NCBI GenBank assembly: GCA_037954665.1
Contig: JBBMOL010000245.1
Coordinates: 496,001-560,000, forward strand
DNA length: 64,000 nucleotides
Source of the DNA: Laguncularia racemosa
Lineage: Eukaryota; Streptophyta; Magnoliopsida; Myrtales; Combretaceae
Direction: 5' to 3'
Shown here: positions 22,780 to 33,353 of the stretch, piece by piece
How the letters are laid out: each line of letters begins with the position of its first letter
Position numbering within the stretch: the first letter of the stretch is position 1
Program-made: the position numbers and the translations under genes
Notes under the pieces: generated by a model
What the model saw: only the letters and a program-made list of their open reading frames with translations
What the model was told of the DNA's origin: nothing
The model's database searches: none

Positions 22780-25462
22780 TTACTTATCTACATTCTTCTC
22801 GCCATAATCCATTTTACCATTCTCCATAATCTCAGCCTTCTTCTGTTCAGCATCTTTTGCCCCTTTTTCAGCCAACTCTTGCTCGAGTTTCTTAGCCTTG
22901 AGTTCCTCATTTTCTTTTATCTTCGTGTTAAGGAAGTCAATCATGTCTTCAAATGCAGTCTCAGGTCCATCATTTTTCAATAGCTGCTCCGCCACCTCGG
23001 CCGGTGTCACCTCCGCGGTTGGAATCAATTCCTCGATCTCAGGGAGGAGAATATGATCCGTTACATCAAGATAGTTTTTAGCAAGAAGCTTGAAACCGCA
23101 TGGGGTGCAGTATGACATGTGAACATGAACATCCATGCGACCCGGTCGCAATAATGCCTCGTCTAGCTTCTCCTTGTGATTGGTAGTGAAAATGATTACC
23201 CGCTCGTCACCGCAGCTTGACCACAGCCCATCAATGAAATTAAGCAATCCAGACAGTGTGATCTGTAACATTAATTGCACAAAATGTATCCTGGGTGGTT
23301 AGGGACATGTATCTAGGTTGCGTACGTCCAAAATAAATAGTATACAACCATTCGATATGAAATAGAAACTGTCATTGTCTCTATTAAATTTGCATCTCAC
23401 TCAAATTATCTATAGTGTAAACATTTTAAAGTTATATATAATGTAATATGGAGTCTAATAATAGAATGTGTTGGTTCAATAATAAATAATTTGTTGAACC
23501 ACGGAATTCGAAAAAGTTGCTGAGATGATCGAAGACGAGCAATGCAACATATTGAAAAATAATTTTGATTTGTCTGGTTTTGTGTAAGTTCCTTTTTTCA
23601 AATAGTTGTTCCTGCATTGAAATAGTGTTATTAATTGACAGATGCGTGGGGGAATGGAATAGCTGAAGGCGTGATTTTCCCTGCCTCTGCCAAAATGCAA
23701 TTGGCTATGTTTTAAGAAATGGACTCAGTACGATAGATTCCGATTCATGGCTTGCGCACTTTACTTGTCAACGTAACTTACCCGTGACTCTATACAGCTG
23801 TCTCGTAATTGTCTCTGCTTGAAAGATTTTTTTTTTTTTTTTTTCATTTTATTGGTGTACAGTCTCCCAGTATAAGCCACGAAGCATGACCATGTGTTTT
23901 GACTTTGACTTCGGGTTGAGGATGCAAATGAGTTTGATTCCAGATTTATTGAAATTTAATTTGATAATAGTTAAATTAAAATCTAGTTTTATAATATTTA
24001 GTTTAACTGGTTTATGAGGTTAATCAAGTTTAAGTTAAGTTTAATGTTTATGAGTTTAAATTAGATTTAAATATTAATATATTTTAAATAAATTAATAAA
24101 ATATATTTTTAAATGAATTCAAGTTTAAATAAGTTTAATCGAGTCGAGTTCTATTTTACTGAGTGACACTTCAAATTGAGATCAAGCTTAAAATTTTAGA
24201 TTTTGATCAAGTTGTATTAAGATTGAATCCTCTTGACTCGGTTGTCTTATATCCCTACCTACTTACAGCACATTCAGAAATAAAAGGTACGATGAGAAAA
24301 TTGAATCCTGAGTTGACCTTTTATCTGCTGAAAACTGAATTGTGGTATGATGAAATATCGGGCACGTTAGTTCGTACTTTTCGTGATAATATGCTAAGAA
24401 TAATGAAAAAACACATAAATGATACAAGTTACTAACCTGCCTTGGTGGTTCAAAACCAGATGGTGGTTGTTCAGCATTAGCCTTGGCCAAACGATCTTGC
24501 AACTCAATGGTACAATCAATGTCCTCTACCACGATTATCGACCGATTTCCGGTTGCAACCAGCAGTCTCCTGAGCACTGAGTTGCTGTTCAAATCAGTAA
24601 GCTCAAGATCATAAATATCAAAGTTGAGGTAATTGGCAATTGCTGCAATCAAGCTCGATTTTCCGGTCCCTGGTGGTCCATACAACAAATACCCTCTTTT
24701 CCATGCCTTTCCAACTCTCTTGTAATACTCTTTCCTCTTCACGAACCTCTCTAAATCATCCAAGATCATCTTCTTAATTCTGGGTTCCATCGCAAGTTTA
24801 TCGAATGTGGCAGGATGATCAAGATTAATTGGAGTCCAAGCGTCAGATAAATTACCATACATGTAGTCCTGGCTAGGAGTGAAAAGCTTTAGCGTCTTCT
24901 TTTCTTGTTTCAATGACTTGGCTCGTTGGACAACATAGGGAAGGTAAGAATTAAGCACCAAGTCCTTGTGCTTTTTATGAAAGCTTAGCTCGAAAAACCG
25001 TGCTTCGAACGCAGCCAATGAATTCATACCATGATGATTCATATGGTAACCGGACTCCACTCTCATAAAGGTCAATACCCATTTAAGTTTAGCCCCTTCA
25101 AAAGTGTCTACAACTTCCTCATTTGGCTCCATGGCGATGTTGAACTTGTTCTCCTTTTCGGGTTTGCTTATTCTCAGCCTCTGAGTGGAGGGGGAAATCT
25201 TGGTTTCCAAATAAGTCTGAGCAGCTTCATAAATTTGGTTATTGACAAGGCCATCAAACTCCTCAATGACAACGGTCATTTGTGAGGAAAATCGGGCCAA
25301 GAAATTATATACGCCGGAAAACAAATAGTCTTGAAATTCATTAGGAATCAAGTCCTTTGCCATTGATCTAGCCAGCATTACAGTGGCTGTGACTGAAGCA
25401 GCAGCGGAGAAGACTGCTTTGGCGGTGGCGATTTTCGATTCAGATGAAGATGTAGAATCCAT
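22780..25462 (-). CDS. AAA-ATPase, plant BCS1/AATP1-like (At3g50940-type)
   Basis: Two exons, 24437-25462 and 22780-23262, joined at CAG|GTTAGT...TACAG|ATC in phase 0, give 502 aa, the usual length of this family. Residues about 15-35 form a hydrophobic N-terminal segment (likely membrane anchor). About 30-130 match the AAA-associated N-terminal domain. Walker A GPPGTGKS lies at 262-269 and Walker B IIVVEDID at 309-316. The second exon carries FTTNHKEKLDEALLRPGRMD (sensor 1 and arginine finger) at about 367-385 and ends in a charged, probably coiled tail (KENEELKAKKLEQELAEKG). Members are ATP-driven membrane proteins of mitochondria or ER, often induced by stress or pathogens; that role is family knowledge. 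All catalytic motifs are intact, so the gene is probably functional. Confidence 0.9.
23263..24436 (-). other. Intron of the AAA-ATPase gene
   Basis: 1,174 bp with GT (24436-24435) and AG (23264-23263) ends. It contains a T18-20 tract near 23827-23844 and an AT-rich segment at 23930-24160 built of GTTTAA/AATCGAG-like words, possibly an inserted repeat. Nothing coding is seen. Confidence 0.7.
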
Positions 25463-26739
25463 GTTTTTGAGTATTGAATTATTTTGGAATTCTGGCTTTT
25501 TGGAGTTACAGTGATATTGTTCAAGATTCAGACTTAGGAATTTATGTTGTTAGTGATCTCAAAACAAGGTGGATTAGGTATGAATATATATACATATATA
25601 TTCATGTATATCCTTGGTCATCAAGATTGAAAATGAACACAAATAATAAGTCCAACTTGTAGGAAACATCCTAGGCTCTTTCCATAATATTAAATTCTGT
25701 CAATGATATAGACTAATGACAAAATTCTTCAAAAAGCCTCTCGGAGTATTTCTTTTGAGACCATCACTCCGTCCTTATATTATACCAAATGGGTCCAGAA
25801 AAAAGAGACCGTCGGATTATGTTAAGAAACGGTCAATATCTTTTATTATAAAAACACTGTGAAGGTTTGACGGAGTTGTGAAGTACGAGTCCTCTGTTCT
25901 TAATTTTCCTTGTGAACGTGCATTCAGGGCTACCTATCTGATGGAGTACAATAGAAAAATCAATGGCCTTAACGTTTGAATGGCCTTTAAGCTATCTTCA
26001 GCGACGGGGCCTCGACACTGGCTGGATCCAAGGAAGGAGCCACTTAAAAGGCGCCCAATGACAAAAGAGACACTAACTGTAAAACTATAATACTCAAGGA
26101 TTCGTAGGTTGCAGTATCAGTAACTTAAAAGTCCTCTTTTTAATAAGCTCCGCATTTTTTCTGTAATAATCCCAAAAGATATATATATATATATATTAAG
26201 TTTTTATGAACCCCATATTATTACTACTTTTACATTGATATAAATTGAAGTACCTTAACTAGGCACCAATCCTTATTTAAAGATCCATTTTTTTTTCTCC
26301 TAAGTACAAGACATGGAGCCGTGTTCGAAAAATATTTATGGTTTCATCATTAACTCCTTGTGTTGTCTCCGGTTGGTACAATTTTAATCATTTTCTCATA
26401 CCTAGTTAGCAAAAAACCTGTAAATGGGAGGATAGCTACTACGCAATTTTATTAATATTAAATAAAATGATATAAATATCAAAAGAAAACATATAACCTT
26501 ACATCTATTATAAATGGATCCTATTTTTAAGGAATGGAAATAAGAGAGTGTTACTCCCTTTAAAAATTATTTCTATGTTAAATCGCTAAGCAAATATATT
26601 GTTTTGAATACAATTAAGTGCAAGTTGCAAGTAGAAAAAATAAACAACCTAAAGTAGTTACAGAATATAATGTTCATATTACAATTTAGTGAAATTGCAA
26701 AGTAAAAGAATAAAATCACAAAATGAAATATTAATACTC
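25463..26739. other. Upstream region of the AAA-ATPase and intergenic spacer
   Basis: A TA-rich stretch (ATATATACATATATA, about 25585-25600) lies some 120 bp upstream of the AAA-ATPase start and could serve as its TATA region. Further out there is a TA microsatellite (26179-26196). No gene is seen. Confidence 0.4.
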
Positions 26740-28940
26740 AATTACTTTGGTATTAATCTAGGGTTGACATATCCAATTGAACTTTCATTGAATGAGTTGA
26801 AATCGCTAAAATATTTATCCTCTTCACTAGATGTGTCACATAATTGTTGTTCCCAAAACTTTGCTCTTAGCCAATCATGAAGACATGCTATCACTTTGAT
26901 TTTAACAAGTGAAATATTTATCCTCTAGTCTTTTAATATTAGACCCATTGTGTCAAATACTTGCTCAATAGCAATTGTCAACATTGGAGCGGCCAATGCT
27001 TGATGAGTCATGCGCAATAAAATTAGATAAGTCTTTGAATTTCTTTTCTACCAATCCAGTTGTTAAAGTCTTAAACATCTATGCCATCACCAAACTCAAG
27101 CATTACAGTTAAGAAGAGGTCAAGTTCCATATATGACCCACTCCCACCCCCACCCACGCTTATGTTTTCTTAATCTTTTTGTTAGAATATTGTCCCCAAC
27201 AAAAGAGTTGCCATGTGTGCTTCTATCTAAGGAGGGGGTGGGGGGAGATGGACTAACCGAAGCTTGACTAATATATATGGAAGAGAAAGTAGAATATTAT
27301 TCATTTGTTACCTATGCTACCTATCTTACCACTTGATGCGCACTTATCTAGAAAGCATGTTGAGTGTCAGCAAAATTATTGACAAGATCATAGTAACAAT
27401 TTAAATATTCAGTGACATCCTCTATTTTACAGCGAAGGTCCAATAAAAAAAAACAAGATAAATACTAGGAATTTAACTATAATATTGCAACCATTTCATG
27501 TACACAAAGTTGCAAAAATATGTTGTACCTTACTTCTTGTAGCACTAATAGTATATTAACTACTTCCAATACAAACAAAACAACACTTGGCTAGTGCACT
27601 TATGAAAAAGTTTTTGTGCAATTATGAAAATTTTTAAGTACGTCTAATAACCTCTAGTATGTATTCTAATCATCATAATGCAATGGAACAATATTTGGTA
27701 TATACATCATATTGAAATTACGCAGTGCATCTTTGCATAGAACTGCACTTTACAAAAAAGTTGATGAGTTGAATTCTACCTATGTCATACATTCCTTTTA
27801 ACTTTTTTGGGTCTTAACTTATTTTCTATACAAAATTTTCTCTATACCTTATTTATAGAATAGTTATCTAACATAAAATCAATTACATTTTAATAGGAGA
27901 CATTTTTGTATCTAAAGCGCCCATACTATCTTTAATGCATAAATTTAAAATGTTGCATCTGCAATATACATGAAAAAACGTTCCACCAAGCGATGGTTAG
28001 TGGAGACATTGTAGTTCAAGAATTGATGTGGTATTAGCTATTACATTATCAAAACCAATAGAGAAGATTTTTTTTTATGTTAAACCATACTCATATAAAA
28101 TAATATTAATTATCCTAAAAACATTTTGTGTTTTGTATTTATCATTGAACTTAAGTGATAATAGTCTCTTATTTAATACCTATGTTTCATCTATCCAATA
28201 TGACATAATTCCCATATATAAATATTGCTACCAACTATCTTTCCATAAATTTAAACAAATCGAAACTTGTGTATCTAATTCACTAAACTTATCAGTTTAC
28301 ATTTTTTAATATGATAATATTGAACAATTGCTTAACATATCATAGGATTTGAAAATAAGTGTATACTAAGATTTAGAGTTCCTTATTTGCACCCCATACT
28401 ACTGACACAGAAGGGAAGGTGCATACTTGCTATCATCTCAACCAAATCTTGTTTTTGCTTCTCCACATTGTAGCAAAATAGCAATGTCAAGTCTTATATG
28501 GAGTGCTTGGTAGATATTTGCTGCTGTGATTTCTCAAACTTGAACTTTGTTAGGTGATTTGACCTCAAGTGTTTGTTAAACACACCATATCCATCTATAA
28601 TTAGCAAAGTGGCAGTTGTAATAAGCTCAAATATTGCCATCATCACCTTTAACTTTTCGAAAATGCTTAGTAAAAATTTTAGATTTATTAGGTTTAGGTA
28701 GTTTACCCGTGAGGTTAATTTAGCTAGAATGATGTTTGTGGATTTCCTTTTCTGGTTGTTCTCCTTGTTGCTTTTCATCTTGTGAATCATGGAAACCATA
28801 TTGCATTTCATGTGGTGTTTGTGTTCTATGCTTGAACCTAGGTAGTAGAGTGGGTTGAGAGAATTGACCCTCATTGAAATCATAAAACTCAAACTCCTCG
28901 TTAACATTGTAGATAAATTGATGTGAATTTTCTATCACTT
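26740..28940 (-). pseudogene. Fossil hAT-family transposase
   Basis: On the minus strand, broken blocks appear in the hAT order. First a BED-like zinc-finger region (IFTKHFRKVKGDDGNI, about 28620-28680). Then the RNase H-like catalytic region (SICLNLWKDSW near 28250, MGIMSYWIDETWVLNKRLL near 28180, IGFDNVIANTTSI near 28040). Last the C-terminal dimerisation block (LAAPMLTIAIEQVFDTMG at about 26945-27000, then IKVIACLHDWLRAKFWEQQ near 26850). Stops and frameshifts are many, and a run of C/G near 27150 and 27230 marks a spliced-in or mutated stretch. Terminal inverted repeats were not located. The match to hAT is by domain order and wording; no activity is possible. Confidence 0.6.
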
Positions 28941-29447
28941 TTCCCTTACCCTTCTCTTAGAGCTTGATTTCTTACTTGAACTAAAACCATGAAGAAAAAA
29001 GTTTTCCATTTTATATATGAAACAATTTTTCTAGCTAAAAAAATAAGTTTAGATGTAAAAAAAAAATGACAATGGAAATAATTTTTGAACAGATAGATAG
29101 CAAATATGAGCAACAAACTGAGGATAAAAACTACAAGAGTTACACATTGAGAGCAAGAAAAAAATTGCAAACACAATAATGAGACTATGCAATTTTAGAG
29201 TGCAAAGAAAGTAAATTTGGAGAGCAACAAATATGAAACAAGAGCGGAATACGTGTGAGCTAACTATGAGTTTTCCTTTCATCAAGCTAGTATACTAAAT
29301 TTTGAAACCTTGTGAATGCTCTCTTGTGAAAGTTATAAAATGTTCATTGACATGTAATGTAAAACAAATTCAACTTTCACAATGAATGTAATTTGTAAAA
29401 CCCATTGACCCTATTGAGCAATGCTATTTTCTTGCATCTACTCGTCC
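28941..29447. other. Intergenic, no gene seen
   Basis: AT-rich sequence between the hAT fossil and the Tat/Ogre element. Open frames here are short and lack any recognisable domain. Confidence 0.4.
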
Positions 29448-29452
29448 TCTTA
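29448..29452. other. Target-site duplication TCTTA, left copy
   Basis: TCTTA precedes the left LTR, and the same five bases follow the right LTR at 47194-47198. This ties the two distant LTRs to one insertion. Confidence 0.8.
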
Positions 29453-31392
29453 TGTCAAGCCTAATTTTTCCTTTTTTTCTCCTAGTTTGATTTACACTAA
29501 ACTTTATACTCATTTAGTGTAAATCCTTGACTAAGATTAGAGAAAAAAAAATTTACTTTTAAAAATAGGAGTCACCACTCGATCATGATTGAAAAAAAAA
29601 TTCAAGTTAGAATTAATAAAGCGGTATTAGTTCTAACTTGGTCATTGATCTTGCAAAATATATAACTATAGAAAATTAGAGATTCTATGTCTAGGGACAA
29701 TTTTTTTTTTTTTAAACACTATGGTTACTACTTTGACTTTCCAAATTTGAATTTATTTTTTAAAATATTTAATAAAAGAAAAAAAATATTATTCTATTTT
29801 TTTTTGTTATTGAGGTCTGTAAATGCTTATATATTGACTATTTGGAATCAAACTTGTCATAGTTTGCACTCATTATCTTTCTAAATTTAAAAAAAATTAT
29901 AAAAGCTGAAATGTCTACAAAAATTATAAAAAACTAAAATTTCTTTAAAAAAATAAAATTTTAAAGTAAAATGTCTTAAAAAATTATAAAAACTAAAAAA
30001 ATAATTTTTTTTAATAAAATCATAAAGCTAAGATGTCTTAAAAAATATATAAAAACTAAACTTTATTTTAAAAAATATTTTTTTTAGAAGCTAAAATGTC
30101 TCTAAAAAATTTTAAAAAAAAAAGAGAAAAAGAAGAACGAATAAGGATTATGAACCTAGGTTGAAGTTGGGTCTAGATTGGGTTAACAGATTCAAGTTTA
30201 TCTTTAATAAATTGACCAAAAGAAGGATTGGAGGGCTCAACAATTTTTTATGGTTGTTGGAGGCAATAGGTATGTTGGCACCTAGGCTTCGAGGGTTAGC
30301 GCATCATGTGGTAGTGTTTGTTCCACAGTAGATGTAGTGGAAATGGAGGTTTTGGTTAATCGGTGGTTGGCGACCGAGTTGTAGGTGGTTGGTTTGAGGG
30401 TTAGCAAGAGTGTTTTAAAGAAAAAAAAAATAGATAGCTTATGACTATTTTAATAATAGGGAAGTGTTTAGTGGTTGTGGTTTTGTTTAAAAATCACTAG
30501 AGTGAGAGATATCTTAGAGAGAAGGAGAGGTGGGTTGAGAGAGAAAGTACACAAAAAGCTCGTAAGAAGAGGATTGAGTGAGAACTGCTACTTGGATGAT
30601 GAATGGAGGGTTCTATTTATACTTTCCATACTCGTTTCAAGCTTGGCAAGCTCAATAATGGTGTAGATATAGTGGATGTGGGCAATAGGAGATCCTTGGA
30701 ATATGCTTCAGATTTGAGTGTATTGGTGTAAATTAAGGATTATAATGAGTAAACACAAGATTATCTTGTCAATTTTACTCATTAGAAGCTTCGATTTATG
30801 CCCAAAATATTAGAATCGCCAGTTCATGCAAGAAGTTGGAATCTTGAATTGTGATATTTTTCGATCTTTGCAAGCCAACTTAATCCATGAATTGAATGTT
30901 TTTAGTCTAGATATTGAGCTTGATTTAAAGTTTCACATGACCTCCACACGATTTCACTATAAAATTTGGTGGAGTTGTGTGTTAAATGGAAGAAAAATGA
31001 GCCTAAAGTGTGCTTCATGGAAGGGAAAAAATGCAGAATGGGAGGAAAATCTAGAGGAAGGAGACGATGATGTAGCTTGACATGTGTACTTATGTGGACC
31101 AATTGTGATGTGACACATGTCTATGGGAAGGAAGAAAAAGAATGTGTAATTTGTGTGCTGGGGGATTCAATCTTGAGTCTCCTATGTGTTATGAATGTGT
31201 GATTTCCAACAGGTAGTTAACTTGTGCCTCAATTTTATAATGCAAGCAAATTGCATTTATTCCTTAAAGTTAGCTTAGGTCAGTTCTAAATAATAAACTT
31301 AGATTTTTTTTTCATTTTTTTGTTTTTCTTATATATATATATATGTATGTATATATATATAAACTACAGGGAGCAAAAATAGAGTATTTAAA
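29453..31392 (-). repeat. 3' LTR of the Tat/Ogre element
   Basis: Starts TGTCAAGCCTAATTTTT and ends GAGTATTTAAA (decayed from ...GTTTACA). It aligns with the right LTR over most of its length (for example 30140-31280 with 45965-47120) and, more distantly, with the solo LTR at 33354. It holds a decayed tRNA-like segment at about 31160-31235. Confidence 0.75.
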
Positions 31393-31514
31393 GCTGCCCT
31401 TCATTAGGGTGAAGTTTGAGGAAAACTTTACCACAAAGACCGAAGAGATACACCATTTTTGCCTAAGAATGTACTCTGATGAGTTATCTAACATTTCTAT
31501 GAACTAGCAAGCTA

Positions 31515-32330
31515 ATAAGAGATGTCTAGGATAGTGCCTCACGGGTTGATTGACCAATACTAAGATTGTTTAGCTATCTTAAAAGGATGATATTGTAGGA
31601 AAGTGCTCATGTAAGCTGATCGACCTTCAACGAGAAGTGTCTGTACAAACTAACAACCCTAAAATATGTTATTTTAGGAAAGTGCCTTTGTGAGGTGACT
31701 AACCTGTAATGGGGAAGCATGTCCACAAACTAGTAACCTTAAAAGATGATGTTTTAAGAAAGTGTTTATTTGGGGTGATGTCTCTATAGACTAGTAACCC
31801 TAAAAGATGATGTTTCAAGATAATGTTCCTTTTAGGTTGACTAACTTACAATGGGAAGCGTCTCTATAAACTGATAGCCCTAAAAGATGATATTTTAAGA
31901 AAGTACCCTGTGGGGTGACCGTGATTAACTTGCAATAGAGAAGCATCTCCTTAATTAGCAACCTTAAAAAGATGAATTTTAGGAAAGTGCCCCTGCGGGC
32001 TAACTAATTTACATAGGAAGGATTCTATTACAAACTAGCAATCCTAAAAAGATGAATTTTAGGACAGTGCCCCTGTGGATTGACTAATTTACATTGGAAA
32101 GCATCTATTATAGACTAGTAACCCTAAAAGATAATGTTTCAAGAAATCACCTATCTAAGTTGATCATCTTACACCAGGAAGTGTCTCTATTGATTAACAA
32201 CCCTAGAAAATGATATTTTAGAAAAGTGCCCCCTAGGCTAACTATCTTACACATACTAGTAACTAGAAAAAGTGACTTTATAGGAAAGTGCCCTTGTGAG
32301 CTAACTGACCTAAGACATATCTAAATTTTA
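31515..32330 (-). repeat. Tandem array, about 11 copies of an ~80-bp unit
   Basis: The phrase (TTTTAGG)AAAGTGCCCCTGTG recurs at about 31531, 31601, 31681, 31760, 31822, 31901, 31985, 32065, 32143, 32225 and 32286. Spacing is mostly 79-84 bp, with a few shortened units of 61-70 bp. Each unit also carries CTAACTTACAATGGGAAGC and ACTAGTAACCCTAAAAGATGA variants. The array lies between the integrase end and the 3' LTR, the place where Ogre/Tat elements are known to carry variable tandem repeats. Confidence 0.85.
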
Positions 32331-32849
32331 CTAACTATGCATGAGGTATTTTAATAGTGAAGAATCTTACATGGTTTTGCAGATAGCGTCTAAATAATGA
32401 GCCCTCTTCTTGAAGTTTAAAGCATCCGTTTATTTGCCTTCATCTTGAATCAACTCTTTCCTTGTTGGATAAACCATGCTCATGTGAGATTGAGATTCAC
32501 TTTAATTCCAAAATCCTAACCCTTTCAATTCATTTTGCTCAAATTTATGTTTACTTTCATTATTCAGGACTTTAACATGAAATAGCAAATCAAACTCCCT
32601 TTTGAAAATGGTGAAATCATAATAGAGTATTTGAAGAGTTTTCATCATTCATCATTATTTTATTCCTCATAGCTTCCCTCGTGTTTGAGTAAGGCAAAAC
32701 AAGAGTAAAGGAGAAAGAAACTTATTGATGAGGTGAGAGATGATTGATCCAATGCCAATGATTATCAAGGATATCAATTTTACATGTGGATGGTAAACAT
32801 TATACCATAAAGAAACCAATGATTGCTAACATTTTTACTAAACTCAAGC

Positions 32850-33353
32850 AGGATTCATCAAAGATAGTAGTACATTTTAATGCATCAGAATTTACAGGGT
32901 TCTTCAAATTTCGACCATCCATGCGTGACACAATTAATGCTCATCTAGATAACACTCTCTTTACAAAATATAGCCTCTCATAATTGGAAGTGAACTTCCC
33001 TCTATGATCTTGTACATTCAGGAGGATTTTCCTTAAAACTAGGTCACTCTCTTGGAAACTTTGAAGTCACACTCTTTTATTAAAGGCCCTAGCTATTCTT
33101 TGTTGGTAACATTGGCCATGAAATAATGCTGTTAATCTCTTTTCATCAATTATGTTCAATTGGTTAACCCGCTTTTTCACTCAATCAGCTTCATCTAGTT
33201 GAGTTTTTGACAACACCCTAAGTGATGGAATCTCAACTTCAATCGATAATACTACCTTAGTGCCATGTACTAAAGAGTAAGGTATACCTCTTATTGATAT
33301 TCTGATGGAGGTCCGATAGGCGATGAGTGCAAATGGTAACATCTCATGCCAGT
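32850..33353 (-). pseudogene. Tat/Ogre integrase, C-terminal part
   Basis: The minus strand reads WHEMLPFALIAYRTSIRIS, IPYSLVHGTKVVLSIEVEIP and LRVLSKTQLDEAD (33181-33353). After a stop it continues as integrase C-terminal text (KKRVNQLNIIDEKRL, then FQESDLVLRKILLNVQDHRGKF, then NPVNSDAL near 32870-32890). It is the left half of an integrase cut by the solo LTR; the right half resumes at 35460. Confidence 0.75.

Noticed and set aside
24263..24436. Reading the AAA-ATPase exon 1 through to 24263
   Set aside because: The extra 57 codons follow a good GTTAGT donor and have no similarity to the family; splicing to 23262 restores the conserved second region of homology.
31515..32330. CRISPR-like array
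   Set aside because: Units are contiguous ~80-bp diverged tandem copies without unique spacers, inside a plant retroelement.
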